Source: Palsa-504 sp963808615 (lineage in GTDB: Bacteria > Actinomycetota > Actinomycetes > Streptosporangiales > Streptosporangiaceae). Taken from it: a stretch of 64,000 nt of DNA. Where the stretch lies: assembly GCA_963808615.1 (NCBI GenBank), contig CAWEGV010000012.1, positions 1,116,001-1,180,000 on the forward strand. The letters run 5' to 3'. This document shows, piece after piece, positions 27,272 through 44,519 of the stretch. Numbering within the stretch: the first letter of the stretch is position 1; every line of letters begins with the position of its first letter. Below the pieces are notes generated by a model. It ran no database searches and had not been told where the DNA came from. It saw nothing but the letters and a program-made list of their open reading frames with translations. A program made the position numbers and the translations under genes.

Positions 27272-28105
27272 GTGTCCGAGACCCAACTGGATTCCGCGGT
27301 AACGGGCGCGACAGGACCCGATGCGGAACCCGTGGAGGCCGATGAGGTGAGCGAGTACAGCGAACAAGCCGACGTGCTGGAGGCCGCCGGCCAGGCTGAC
27401 GACGCCGCTGGCCCGGCCGAGGAGGAGGCCGCTGGTCTGGCCGAGGCTGACGACGCCGCTGGCCCGGCCGAGGAGGACGACGCCGCTGGTCTGGCCGAGG
27501 AGGAGGCGGAAAAGCCTGGTGACAGCGCGCTAGAGGAGTTCGAGCGCGAACTGCGGCTGCTGCCCGGCGATTGGTATGTGGTGCACTCCTACGCGGGCTA
27601 TGAGAACCGCGTGAAGACCAACCTGGAGAGCCGCATCTCCTCGCTCAACATGGAGGACTACATCTACCAGATCGAGGTTCCGGTTCACCAGGTGACCGAG
27701 ATCAAGGGCGGTAAGCGGCAGCAGGTCTCGGAGAAGGTCCTGCCGGGCTACATCCTGGTGCGCATGGAGCTGACCGACGAGTCGTGGGCCGTGGTGCGCA
27801 ACACCCCGGGGGTGACCGGCTTCGTGGGGCTGTCCAGCCGGCCTTCCCCGCTGCAGCTGACCGAGGTGGCGGGCCTGCTGGCGCCCGAGCCCGAGCCCAC
27901 CGCCAAGCAGGCCGAGGCGGCCAGGACGGCCACGCCCGAATTCGAGGTCGGCGAGTCGGTTACCGTGATGGACGGCCCGTTCGCGACCCTGCCCGCCACC
28001 GTGAACGAGGTCAACCCCGAAGCCCAGAAGCTCAAGGTGCTGGTGTCGATCTTCGGCCGCGAGACGCCGGTGGAGCTGTCGTTCGACCAGGTAGCCAAGA
28101 TCTAG
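27272..28105 (+). CDS. nusG: Transcription termination/antitermination protein NusG
   Basis: A 277-aa NusG. An acidic N-terminal extension of about 95 residues precedes the NGN domain (WYVVHSYAGYENRVKTNLES, LPGYILVRMEL, VRNTPGVTGFVG) and C-terminal KOW domain (VGESVTVMDGPFATLPATV). It binds RNA polymerase and modulates pausing and Rho action. Long acidic leaders are common in actinobacterial NusG, but here the leader contains two near-identical 17-18-aa repeats. GTG start with AAGGAAAGAGAG upstream. Confidence 0.96.
   Translation: MSETQLDSAVTGATGPDAEPVEADEVSEYSEQADVLEAAGQADDAAGPAEEEAAGLAEADDAAGPAEEDDAAGLAEEEAEKPGDSALEEFERELRLLPGDWYVVHSYAGYENRVKTNLESRISSLNMEDYIYQIEVPVHQVTEIKGGKRQQVSEKVLPGYILVRMELTDESWAVVRNTPGVTGFVGLSSRPSPLQLTEVAGLLAPEPEPTAKQAEAARTATPEFEVGESVTVMDGPFATLPATVNEVNPEAQKLKVLVSIFGRETPVELSFDQVAKI
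27395..27500 (+). repeat. In-gene 51-bp tandem repeat in nusG
   Basis: Two copies, starting at 27395 and 27446, encode ADDAAGPAEEEAAGLAE and ADDAAGPAEEDDAAGLAE. The DNA is nearly identical for the first 30 bases of each unit, suggesting recent duplication. The unit length keeps the reading frame. Confidence 0.75.
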
Positions 28106-28135
28106 CATTCGCAAAGGACAGGTTAGGAAACTCGC

Positions 28136-28570
28136 ATGCCACCAAGAAGGAAGAAGCTGGCCGCGATGGTCAAGGTGCAGCTGCCGGCCGGCCAGGCCAC
28201 GCCGGCCCCGCCGGTCGGTACCGCGCTGGGCCCGCACGGCGTGAACATCATGGACTTCGTCAAGCAGTACAACGCCGCGACGGATGGCCAGCGGGGCAAC
28301 ATCATCCCGGTCGAGATCTCGATCTACGAGGACCGGACCTTCACCTTCATCACCAAGACGCCGCCCGCCCCCGAGCTGATCAAGAAGGCCGCTGGCGTGG
28401 ACAAGGGCAGCGCCGAGCCGCACAAGGACAAGGTGGGCAGCATCACCCAGGCGCAGGTCCGCGACATCGCGCAGACCAAGATGCCTGACCTCAACGCGAC
28501 CACGATCGAGGCGGCCGAGAAGATCATCGCCGGCACCGCCCGCTCCATGGGCATCAAGGTCGAGGGCTGA
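28136..28570 (+). CDS. rplK: 50S ribosomal protein L11
   Basis: A 144-aa L11. The N-terminal domain carries the thiostrepton-region prolines (QATPAPPVGTALGPHGVNIM) and the C-terminal rRNA-binding domain contains KTPPAPELIKKAAG and DLNA. It forms the GTPase-associated centre with L10/L12. ATG start with AGGACAGGTTAGGA upstream; 30 bp after nusG, so likely in the same transcript. Confidence 0.97.
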   Translation: MPPRRKKLAAMVKVQLPAGQATPAPPVGTALGPHGVNIMDFVKQYNAATDGQRGNIIPVEISIYEDRTFTFITKTPPAPELIKKAAGVDKGSAEPHKDKVGSITQAQVRDIAQTKMPDLNATTIEAAEKIIAGTARSMGIKVEG

Positions 28571-28673
28571 GCCACCGACCCCGCTAAGACGGCCGGCCGG
28601 ATCCGGCCAGCACCCCGGTGGCAGGGCCTCGCGCGGCCCGATGACCACGAACTCCGGACATGGGAGATGAGCA

Positions 28674-29396
28674 ATGAAGCGCAGCAAGTCCTACCGTAAC
28701 GCCAGTGAGCAGATCGACCGCGAGCGGCTGTACAGCCCGGCCGAGGCGGTCACCCTGGCCAAGGCGAACCCGGTTACCAAGTTCGATCCGACCGTCGAGG
28801 TCGCGCTGCGGCTCGGCGTCGACCCGCGCAAGCAGGACCAGATGGTCCGCGGCACGGTCAACCTGCCGAACGGCACCGGCAAGACGGCCCGCGTGCTGGT
28901 CTTCGCGACCGGCGACCGGGCCGAGGAGGCCCGCGCGGCCGGAGCGGACTACGTGGGCTCCGACGACCTGATCGAGCGCATCCAGGGCGGCTTCCTCGAC
29001 TTCGACGCGGTGGTGGCCACGCCCGACCTGATGGGCAAGGTCGGCCGGCTCGGCCGGGTGCTCGGCCCGCGCGGCCTGATGCCGAATCCCAAGACCGGCA
29101 CCGTGACCGCGGATGTGGGCAAGGCCGTGACCGACATCAAGGGCGGCAAGATCGAGTTCAGGACGGACCGGCACGGCAACTTGCACTTCATCATCGGCAA
29201 GGCCTCGTTCGCCCCGGCCGCGCTGCTGGAGAACTACGCCGCCGCCCTGGACGAGGTGATCAGGCTCAAGCCGGCCGCGGCCCGGGGCCGGTACCTGAAG
29301 AAGGTCACGTTCACCACCAGCATGGGTCCGGGCATCCCGGTCGACCCGAACAAGACCCGCAACCTCGCCGAGGAACTCGCCGAAGCCCCGGCCTGA
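28674..29396 (+). CDS. rplA: 50S ribosomal protein L1
   Basis: A 240-aa L1, mobile stalk protein near the E site. The signature GRLGRVLGPRGLMPNPKTGT is intact, as is the C-terminal FTTSMGPGIPVD. L1 commonly autoregulates the L11-L1 operon through its own mRNA; a dedicated site was not identified in the 103-bp rplK-rplA gap. ATG start with GGGAGATGAG upstream. Confidence 0.97.
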   Translation: MKRSKSYRNASEQIDRERLYSPAEAVTLAKANPVTKFDPTVEVALRLGVDPRKQDQMVRGTVNLPNGTGKTARVLVFATGDRAEEARAAGADYVGSDDLIERIQGGFLDFDAVVATPDLMGKVGRLGRVLGPRGLMPNPKTGTVTADVGKAVTDIKGGKIEFRTDRHGNLHFIIGKASFAPAALLENYAAALDEVIRLKPAAARGRYLKKVTFTTSMGPGIPVDPNKTRNLAEELAEAPA

Positions 29397-29520
29397 CGCG
29401 TCTCGCTCCGGCTAACCCAAAACCGCCTGGCGCGCGCCTCGCCCATCTCGCGGCACCCACGCCTGCCTCGAGCACGCAACCACCCACCTCACCCGCCACT
29501 CAGTCACCAAGTTCGAGTGC

Positions 29521-29543
29521 CCGCGGGCGGCTGAGGCCCGCGG
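29521..29543 (+). terminator. Hairpin downstream of rplA
   Basis: CCGCGGGC and GCCCGCGG form an 8-bp stem with loop GGCTGAG, about 125 bp past the rplA stop and just before the candidate rplJ promoter. It probably separates the L11-L1 and L10-L12 units. No U-tract. Confidence 0.5.
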
Positions 29544-29550
29544 AATGGAT

Positions 29551-29579
29551 TTGGGCGGACGCGGGCGGGGCCGTATGCT
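29551..29579 (+). promoter_or_regulatory. Candidate promoter of the rplJ-rplL leader
   Basis: TTGGGC (29551-29556), a 17-nt spacer and TATGCT (29574-29579). It stands directly upstream of the L10 leader RNA. Confidence 0.5.
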
Positions 29580-29582
29580 GGA

Positions 29583-29787
29583 CCCCGCCGAAGACCGCTG
29601 GATGCCGTCGCTCGCGACGGCCGAAGGCTCCGGGCCGGTTCATCAGATCCGGCCAGGACATCCCGCGCAGGTGAGCTGAGCTGTACCGTCCCAGCCCGTC
29701 AGCGGGCTGGCCGTGCCGCCCCGTGCGCCTGGCGCCGGGGCGTTTTTGTTTGGGCTTCGGCCCGAGAAGGCATCCGAGAGGAGGCAC
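29583..29787 (+). promoter_or_regulatory. Ribosomal protein L10 leader with attenuator hairpin
   Basis: The leader contains CCGAAGACCGCTGGATGCCG, CGCTCGCGACGG, CGAAGGCTCC and ATCCCGCGCAGGTGAG-type elements typical of actinobacterial L10 leaders, the binding region for the L10-L12 complex. It ends with a strong hairpin (GCCCCG/CGGGGC outer stem, GCGCC/GGCGC inner stem, 29718-29741) followed by GTTTTTGTTT. That hairpin looks like an intrinsic attenuator, so free L10-L12 would reduce expression of rplJ-rplL. The structure was recognised by eye, not folded. Confidence 0.75.
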
Positions 29788-30342
29788 ATGGCAAACGCCG
29801 AGAAGGTCGCCGCGGTGGCCGAGCTCACCGAGCGGTTCAGGGGCTCGCCCGGCGCGGTGCTGACCGAGTACCGCGGGCTCACCGTGGCCCAGCTCGCCGA
29901 GCTGCGCCGCTCGCTCGGGGATAACGCCACGTTCGCCGTGGTGAAGAACACGCTGACCAAGCTCGCGGTCACCGAGGCGGGACTGAACGAGCAGCTGTCG
30001 CAGCTGCTGGTCGGCCCGTCGGCGGTCGCGTTCGTGGACGGCGACGTGGTCGAGGCGGCCAAGGGCCTGCGCGACTTCGCCCGGGCCAACCCGCTGCTGG
30101 TGATCAAGGGCGGCGTGCTCGACGGCAAGGCGATCACCCCAGCGGAGATCATCAAGCTGGCCGACCTGGAACCGCGCGAGGTGCTGCTGGCCAAGCTGGC
30201 CGGCGCCATGAAGGCGTCGCTGGCCGGCGCGGCCGCCACGTTCAACGCACTTCCGGTGCAGATGGCGCAGCTGGCCGAGGCTCTGCGCGCCAAGCGCGAG
30301 GCCGAAGGCGGGGACGCCCCCGACCCGGCCGGTGAAGGCTGA
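29788..30342 (+). CDS. rplJ: 50S ribosomal protein L10
   Basis: A 184-aa L10, the base of the ribosomal stalk that holds L12 dimers. Opening MANAEKVAAVAELTERF, then TEYRGLTVAQLAELRRSL and VKNTLTKLA. The C-terminal helix that binds L12 is present. The ATG at 29788 follows AGAGGAGG; the frame is open upstream but this lies inside the attenuator hairpin. Regulated by the leader above. Confidence 0.96.
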   Translation: MANAEKVAAVAELTERFRGSPGAVLTEYRGLTVAQLAELRRSLGDNATFAVVKNTLTKLAVTEAGLNEQLSQLLVGPSAVAFVDGDVVEAAKGLRDFARANPLLVIKGGVLDGKAITPAEIIKLADLEPREVLLAKLAGAMKASLAGAAATFNALPVQMAQLAEALRAKREAEGGDAPDPAGEG

Positions 30343-30400
30343 CGGACCCAAGCGCGAAGCAACACGCGAAGCAATACTAGGAATAGAGGAAACCACCACC

Positions 30401-30793
30401 ATGGCGAAGATGAGCAACGCCGACCTGCTCGAGGCGTTCAAGGAGATGACCCTCCTCGAGCTGTCCGAGTTCGTCAAGCAGTTCGAGGAGACGTTCGACG
30501 TCAAGGCGGCCGCTCCGGTCGCGGCGGCCGCTCCCGCGGCCGGCGGCGCGGCGGGCGGCGAGGCCGAGCAGGCCGAGGAGCAGGACGAGTTCGACGTCAT
30601 CCTCGAGGCCGCAGGCGACAAGAAGATCCAGGTCATCAAGGAGGTGCGCAGCCTGACCAGCCTGGGCCTGAAGGAGGCCAAGGACCTGGTGGACGGCGCG
30701 CCTAAGCTGGTGCTCGAGAAGGTCAACAAGGAGAGCGCGGACAAGGCGCGCGCGGCCATGGAGGGCGCTGGCGCCACCGTCACCGTCAAGTAG
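30401..30793 (+). CDS. rplL: 50S ribosomal protein L7/L12
   Basis: A 130-aa stalk protein. N-terminal dimerisation domain (NADLLEAFKEMTLLELSEFV), an Ala/Gly-rich hinge (APVAAAAPAAGGAAGG), and the factor-binding C-terminal domain (DEFDVILEAAGDKKIQVIKE, LGLKEAKDLVDGAPK). ATG start with TAGAGGAAACC upstream. Followed by a long perfect hairpin. Confidence 0.97.
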   Translation: MAKMSNADLLEAFKEMTLLELSEFVKQFEETFDVKAAAPVAAAAPAAGGAAGGEAEQAEEQDEFDVILEAAGDKKIQVIKEVRSLTSLGLKEAKDLVDGAPKLVLEKVNKESADKARAAMEGAGATVTVK

Positions 30794-30810
30794 TGACCCA
30801 GCCGCTACGG

Positions 30811-30838
30811 CGAGACCCGGGCCCAGGCCCGGGTCTCG
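30811..30838 (+). terminator. Hairpin terminator after rplL
   Basis: CGAGACCCGGGCC and GGCCCGGGTCTCG form a 13-bp perfect stem around a tiny loop (about 11-12 bp when the loop opens), 18 bp past the rplL stop. Only a weak T-rich tail (TCCTCT) follows, so it may act as a partial terminator or processing site before rpoB. Confidence 0.7.
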
Positions 30839-31032
30839 GTCCTCTGCGGGCTCACGCCCCCGGCGCGAGCACGAAATAATCGTCCTACCCCGCCGTGTTA
30901 CGCTTTACACCTACAACCGCATGTGGCGTCCGTCACGCAAGCAATCTGCCCAGAGTGTCCGGTTTGGACTTGACGTTTGGGCTCAGAAGAGCGATGCTGC
31001 GGAGCAACCGTGAATCTCATAGTAGCGTACAC

Positions 31033-31062
31033 TTGACGAGTAGTGTGCCTTCCGGCTACACT
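31033..31062 (+). promoter_or_regulatory. Candidate rpoBC promoter
   Basis: TTGACG (31033-31038), 18-nt spacer, TACACT (31057-31062), about 120 bp before the rpoB start in an otherwise non-coding 387-bp gap. A second TTGACG at 30970-30975 lacks a clear -10. Good match to the housekeeping consensus. Confidence 0.6.
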
Positions 31063-31180
31063 ACCAGTTTGCGCTGCACTCTGACGTCCTCGGTTCCAAC
31101 CTCGCGCAACGGGGTATTTGCCGCGGGGCGTTTGGCGTGCGTGCGGTGATTATTCCGCGACAAGTTCGGAAGGACCCCTG

Positions 31181-34663
<3,483 letters not shown>

Positions 34664-34682
34664 TCGAGGAGAGGAACACATA

Positions 34683-38555
<3,873 letters not shown>

Positions 38556-38566
38556 CAGGGCCAGTC

Positions 38567-38607
38567 ACGGGCTGGCGGCCGCGCTATCAAGCCGGCCGCC
38601 AGCCCGT
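38567..38607 (+). terminator. Intrinsic terminator of rpoBC
   Basis: ACGGGCTGGCGGCCG and CGGCCGCCAGCCCGT form a 15-bp perfect stem with an 11-nt loop, 12 bp after the rpoC stop. It is followed by CACCTTATTTATATA. A hairpin of the same stem length and a related GGCGGCC core follows tuf. Confidence 0.8.
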
Positions 38608-39198
38608 CACCTTATTTATATAGGCCGAACGGTCGGTGGTATCACGATCGCCACCGCCGCCGCGCACCCTGGAGCCCGCCCACATCTCGGTGTGGCTGAA
38701 CGAACGCGGGTGAAAATCGCTCGGGACCAGAGCATCGCGGGACTAAATGACGCGGGCGGCGTGTTGTAATGGAGCGAGGAAAAGCGGGCACCCGCGTCGT
38801 CCCCGAGGGGCCGGGTCAGCGGGCGCTCGATTTTGCTTGGCAGTTGTGTCATGGTAGGTTTTCCATTCGTGTCCGTGTTCGCGTGGGCACATGAGCATGC
38901 CAGCTGACGGCCAGGCCAGGGGCCTGACGGTCTGAGACCGGTTCCGGACGGCTGACCGGCTGGCAGCATGGGCTTCATCCCACCCAGTAGTCCGTTCCTG
39001 ACGGACCGCTGACTCCCGGTCAGGGCGACACGCCCGACCTCGGGGGTCGGAGGAGGGCAGAAAAGCCCAGGCTAGGCGGGTCTGCGGGGCTTTTCGGGTC
39101 CTGGGAACGCTTAGTGACCTCGAAGGCTAGCTAGCACTGAACGTGACGGGGCTCGCGTGTGAGCGCGGGCCGGAACGACTGGGAAGACGGAGACGCGG
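38608..39198 (+). other. rpoC-rpsL intergenic and leader region
   Basis: No gene is seen in about 590 bp. It holds copy 3 of the dispersed motif (GCCGAACGGTCGGTGGT, 38624-38640), a candidate rpsL promoter (TTGCTT, 16-nt spacer, TAGGTT, 38833-38860) and, in the leader, a stem GAAAAGCCC/GGGCTTTTC (39060-39095). The leader also has TCGGGGGTCGGAGGAGGG at about 39039-39056. The long leader suggests post-transcriptional control of the streptomycin operon, but no named riboswitch is recognised. Confidence 0.45.
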
Positions 39199-39573
<375 letters not shown>

Positions 39574-39574
39574 G

Positions 39575-40045
39575 ATGCCTCGCAAGGGTCCCGCGACCAA
39601 GCGGCAGCTTGTCACCGATCCGGTCTACGGCTCGCCGCTGGTCACAGCGCTGGCCAACAAGGTGCTCAGGGCGGGCAAGCGGTCGCTGGCCGAGCGCATC
39701 GTGTACGGGGCGCTCGAGGGGTGCCGGGAGAAGACGGGCAATGACCCGGTGATCACCCTGAAGCGCGCGCTGGACAACGTCAAGCCGACCCTGGAGGTCA
39801 AGAGCCGCCGGGTCGGCGGCGCCACCTACCAGGTGCCGGTGGAGGTCCGGGCCTCCCGCAGCACGACGCTCGCGCTGCGCTGGATCGTGGCCTACGCCAG
39901 GAGCCGCAGGGAGAAGACCATGACCGAGCGGCTCATGAACGAGCTGCTCGACGCGAGCAATGGCCTCGGCGCCAGCGTGAAGCGGCGCGAGGACACTCAC
40001 AAGATGGCGGAGTCCAACAAGGCCTTCGCCCACTACCGCTGGTAA
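39575..40045 (+). CDS. rpsG: 30S ribosomal protein S7
   Basis: A 156-aa S7, primary 16S rRNA binder of the small-subunit head. Opening MPRKGPATKRQLVTDPVYGS and the conserved GGATYQVPVEVR and RSRREKTMTERLMNEL are present. ATG start 1 bp after the rpsL stop, with GAAGGAGAAG upstream, so translation is coupled. Confidence 0.97.
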   Translation: MPRKGPATKRQLVTDPVYGSPLVTALANKVLRAGKRSLAERIVYGALEGCREKTGNDPVITLKRALDNVKPTLEVKSRRVGGATYQVPVEVRASRSTTLALRWIVAYARSRREKTMTERLMNELLDASNGLGASVKRREDTHKMAESNKAFAHYRW

Positions 40046-40089
40046 ACCGCGGGGCTTACCAGAACCGAGACGTACGAGAAGAAGGAATC

Positions 40090-42186
40090 GTGGCCACCCA
40101 GACCGCCGTAGACCTCGCCAAGGTCCGCAACATCGGGATCATGGCGCATATCGACGCGGGCAAAACGACGACCACCGAGCGGATCCTGTTCTACACCGGC
40201 ATCAACTACAAGCTCGGTGAGGTCCATGAGGGTGCCGCCACCATGGACTGGATGGAACAGGAGCAGGAGCGCGGCATCACAATCACGTCTGCCGCCACCA
40301 CCACGCACTGGCTCGGCCACACCATCAACATCATCGACACGCCGGGTCACGTGGACTTCACCGTCGAGGTCGAGCGCTCGCTGCGCGTCCTGGACGGGGC
40401 GGTCGCGGTCTTCGACGCCGTGGCCGGCGTGGAGCCGCAGTCAGAGACGGTCTGGCGCCAGGCGGACCGGTACGGCGTGCCGCGGATCTGCTTCGTCAAC
40501 AAGATGGACCGGGTCGGCGCCGAGTTCCACCGCTGCGTGGACATGATCACCGACCGGCTCGGCGCGACGCCGCTGGTCGTCCAGCTGCCCTGGGGCGTGG
40601 AGGCCGACTTCCGCGGCGTCATCGACCTGGTGCGGATGCGCGCGCTGCTGTGGCAGACCGAGGGCAAGGGCGATAAGTACGACGTCGTGGCGATCCCCGA
40701 TCACCACGCCGAAGCCGCGCGCGAATGGCGCGACCGGCTGCTCGAGACGCTCGCCGAGAACGACGACGAGATGATGGAGCTGTACCTGGAGGGCATCGAG
40801 CCGTCCGAGGACCAGCTCATCGCGGCCATCCGGCGCGCGACCATCGCCGGCGCGCTGACCCCGGTGCTGTGCGGGACCGCGTTCAAGAACAAGGGCGTCC
40901 AGCCCATGCTCGACGCCATCGTGGACTACCTGCCCAGCCCGGTGGACATCCCGTCGGTCAAGGGGCACGCGGTGGGCCACGAGGACACGGTCGTCGAGCG
41001 CAACGCCGACCCGGACGAGCCGTTCGCGGCGCTCGCGTTCAAGATCATGTCCGACCAGCACCTGGGCAAGCTCACCTACATCCGCATCTACTCCGGCACC
41101 CTGGAGGCGGGCAGCAACGTGCTGAACGCCATCAAGGGCCGCAGGGAGCGGATCGGCAAGATCTACCAGATGCACGCGAACAAGCGCGAGGAGCGCCCGT
41201 TCGCGGTCGCCGGGCAGATCGTCGCGGTGATGGGCCTGAAGGACACCACCACCGGCGACACGCTGTGCGCGATAAACGCGCCGGTCATCCTGGAGGCGAT
41301 GAACTTCCCGGCACCGGTCATCAACGTCGCCATCGAGCCGAGGACCAAGAGCGATCAGGAGAAGCTGGGCACCGCCATCGGCCGGCTGGCCGAGGAGGAC
41401 CCGACCTTCCAGGTCAGGACCGACGAGGAAACCGGCCAGACGATCATCTCCGGCATGGGCGAGCTGCACCTGGAGGTGCTGGTCGACCGGATGCGCCGGG
41501 AGTTCAAGGTCGAGGCGAACATCGGCCGCCCGCAGGTCGCTTACCGCGAGACGGTCAAGCGCAAGGTGGAGAAGGTCGAGTACACGCACAAGAAGCAGAC
41601 CGGCGGCTCGGGCCAGTACGGCCGGGTGGTCATCAACCTCGAGCCCACCGGCGGTGACGGCGGCGGGTACGAGTTCGAGAACAAGGTGACCGGGGGCCGG
41701 ATCCCCAGGGAGTACATCCCGTCGGTGGACGCCGGCTGCCAGGAGGCCGCCGAGTTCGGCGTCCTGGCCGGCTACCCGATGGTCGACGTCAAGGTGACGC
41801 TGACCGACGGCGCCTATCACGAGGTCGACTCGTCGGAGCTCGCCTTCAAGATCGCCGGCTCGATGGCGTTCAAGAAGGCGGCCGCCCAGGCGGATCCCGC
41901 TCTGCTCGAGCCGATCATGGCCGTCGAGGTCAGGACCCCGGACGACTACATGGGCGACGTCATCGGCGACCTGAACAGCCGCCGCGGCCAGATCCGGGAA
42001 ATGGAAGAACGGTCCGGGGTCCGGGTGGTCAAGGCGCTCGTCCCGCTGTCGGAGATGTTCGGTTACGTGGGGGACCTGCGCAGCCGGACGCAGGGCAGGG
42101 CGGACTACAGCATGCAGTTCGATTCCTATGCCGAGGTCCCGCCCACCATCGCCAAGGAGATCATCGCCAAGGCGCGAGGCGAGTAG
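40090..42186 (+). CDS. fusA: Elongation factor G
   Basis: A 698-aa translocase GTPase. G1 AHIDAGKTTTTERIL, switch II DTPGHVDFTVEVERS, G4 NKMDRVG. Domains II-V follow, with FAALAFKIMSDQHLGKLTYI and the domain IV tip region near HKKQTGGSGQYGRVVI. GTG start with GAGAAGAAGGA upstream. Full length for the family. Confidence 0.98.
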   Translation: MATQTAVDLAKVRNIGIMAHIDAGKTTTTERILFYTGINYKLGEVHEGAATMDWMEQEQERGITITSAATTTHWLGHTINIIDTPGHVDFTVEVERSLRVLDGAVAVFDAVAGVEPQSETVWRQADRYGVPRICFVNKMDRVGAEFHRCVDMITDRLGATPLVVQLPWGVEADFRGVIDLVRMRALLWQTEGKGDKYDVVAIPDHHAEAAREWRDRLLETLAENDDEMMELYLEGIEPSEDQLIAAIRRATIAGALTPVLCGTAFKNKGVQPMLDAIVDYLPSPVDIPSVKGHAVGHEDTVVERNADPDEPFAALAFKIMSDQHLGKLTYIRIYSGTLEAGSNVLNAIKGRRERIGKIYQMHANKREERPFAVAGQIVAVMGLKDTTTGDTLCAINAPVILEAMNFPAPVINVAIEPRTKSDQEKLGTAIGRLAEEDPTFQVRTDEETGQTIISGMGELHLEVLVDRMRREFKVEANIGRPQVAYRETVKRKVEKVEYTHKKQTGGSGQYGRVVINLEPTGGDGGGYEFENKVTGGRIPREYIPSVDAGCQEAAEFGVLAGYPMVDVKVTLTDGAYHEVDSSELAFKIAGSMAFKKAAAQADPALLEPIMAVEVRTPDDYMGDVIGDLNSRRGQIREMEERSGVRVVKALVPLSEMFGYVGDLRSRTQGRADYSMQFDSYAEVPPTIAKEIIAKARGE

Positions 42187-42243
42187 CCAGCAGTCAGTAC
42201 GGCCCGCCCCGGCGGGTGGATCGCAATCACACGAGGAGAAACA

Positions 42244-43437
<1,194 letters not shown>

Positions 43438-43444
43438 TGGCCGT

Positions 43445-43483
43445 ATCCGGCGGCCGGGCCGCTAGCCAGCCCGGCCGCCGGAT
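43445..43483 (+). terminator. Intrinsic terminator after tuf
   Basis: ATCCGGCGGCCGGGC and GCCCGGCCGCCGGAT form a 15-bp perfect stem with loop CGCTAGCCA, 7 bp past the tuf stop. A short CGTGTC tail follows rather than a long U-tract. It marks the boundary with the S10 operon. Confidence 0.75.
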
Positions 43484-43530
43484 CGTGTCACACGTACGTA
43501 TAGCGGCTGACTCACAAAGCGAAGGACACC

Positions 43531-43839
43531 ATGGCGGGACAGAAGATCCGCATCCGGCTCAAGGCGTATGACCACGAGGTCATCGACAGCTCGGCGCGGA
43601 AGATCGTCGACACCGTGACGCGTACCGGTGCACGGGTGGCCGGCCCGGTGCCGCTGCCCACCGAGAAGAACGTGTACTGCGTCATCCGCTCTCCGCACAA
43701 GTACAAGGACTCGCGCGAGCACTTCGAGATGCGGACGCACAAGCGGCTGATCGACATCATCGACCCCACGCCGAAGACGGTGGACTCGCTGATGCGCCTG
43801 GACCTGCCGGCCGGCGTCGACATCGAGATCAAGCTCTGA
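43531..43839 (+). CDS. rpsJ: 30S ribosomal protein S10
   Basis: A 102-aa S10 (NusE), which also joins antitermination complexes. MAGQKIRIRLKAYDHEVID and VRTGARVAGPVPLPT-type core with SPHKYKDSREHFEMRTHKR. ATG with AAGGAC upstream. First gene of a merged S10/spc operon; no clear promoter was picked in the 47 bp after the tuf terminator. Confidence 0.97.
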   Translation: MAGQKIRIRLKAYDHEVIDSSARKIVDTVTRTGARVAGPVPLPTEKNVYCVIRSPHKYKDSREHFEMRTHKRLIDIIDPTPKTVDSLMRLDLPAGVDIEIKL

Positions 43840-43853
43840 GGAACGCACCGACC

Positions 43854-44519
43854 ATGGGCAAGCAGATCAAAGGCATCCTGGGCACCAAGCTCGGCATGAC
43901 CCAGGTCTTCAACGAGGCCGGGCAGATCGTGCCGGTCACCGTCGTACAGGCCGGGCCGTGCGTGGTGACCGCCGTGCGCACCCCCGACCACGACGGTTAC
44001 TCCGCCGTGCAGCTCGGCTTCGGCGAGATCGATCCACGCAAGGTGACCAAGCCGGTCAGCGGCATGTTCGCCAAGGCCGGCCTGACGCCGCGCAGGTACC
44101 TGGCCGAGCTGCGCACCGACGACGCGTCGGAATACACGCTCGGGCAGGAGGTCACCGCCGAGGCGTTCGCCAGCGGCCAGCGCGTGGACGTGACCGGCCG
44201 GAGCAAGGGCAAGGGCACCGCGGGCGTCATGAAGCGGCACGGCTTCCGCGGCCTGGGCGCCGCGCACGGCACCCAGCGCAAGCACCGCTCGCCCGGCTCC
44301 ATCGGCGCCTGCGCCACTCCGGGCCGGGTGTTCAAGGGCCTGCGGATGGCGGGCCGGATGGGCGGCGTGCGCACCACCGTGCAATCGCTCACCGTGCACT
44401 CGGTCGACACCGAGCGCGGGCTGCTGCTGATCAAGGGCGCCGTGCCCGGCCCGAGCGGCCGCGTCGTCCTGGTGCGCAGCGCGGCCAGGACCCCGAGGGA
44501 CCAGGAGAGTGAGGCCTGA
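43854..44519 (+). CDS. rplC: 50S ribosomal protein L3
   Basis: A 221-aa L3, early assembly protein near the peptidyl-transferase centre. KQIKGILGTKLGMTQVFNEA and the internal loop KRHGFRGLGAAHGTQRKHRS, SIGACATPGRVFKG are intact. Its TGA shares a base with the rplD ATG. Confidence 0.97.
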   Translation: MGKQIKGILGTKLGMTQVFNEAGQIVPVTVVQAGPCVVTAVRTPDHDGYSAVQLGFGEIDPRKVTKPVSGMFAKAGLTPRRYLAELRTDDASEYTLGQEVTAEAFASGQRVDVTGRSKGKGTAGVMKRHGFRGLGAAHGTQRKHRSPGSIGACATPGRVFKGLRMAGRMGGVRTTVQSLTVHSVDTERGLLLIKGAVPGPSGRVVLVRSAARTPRDQESEA

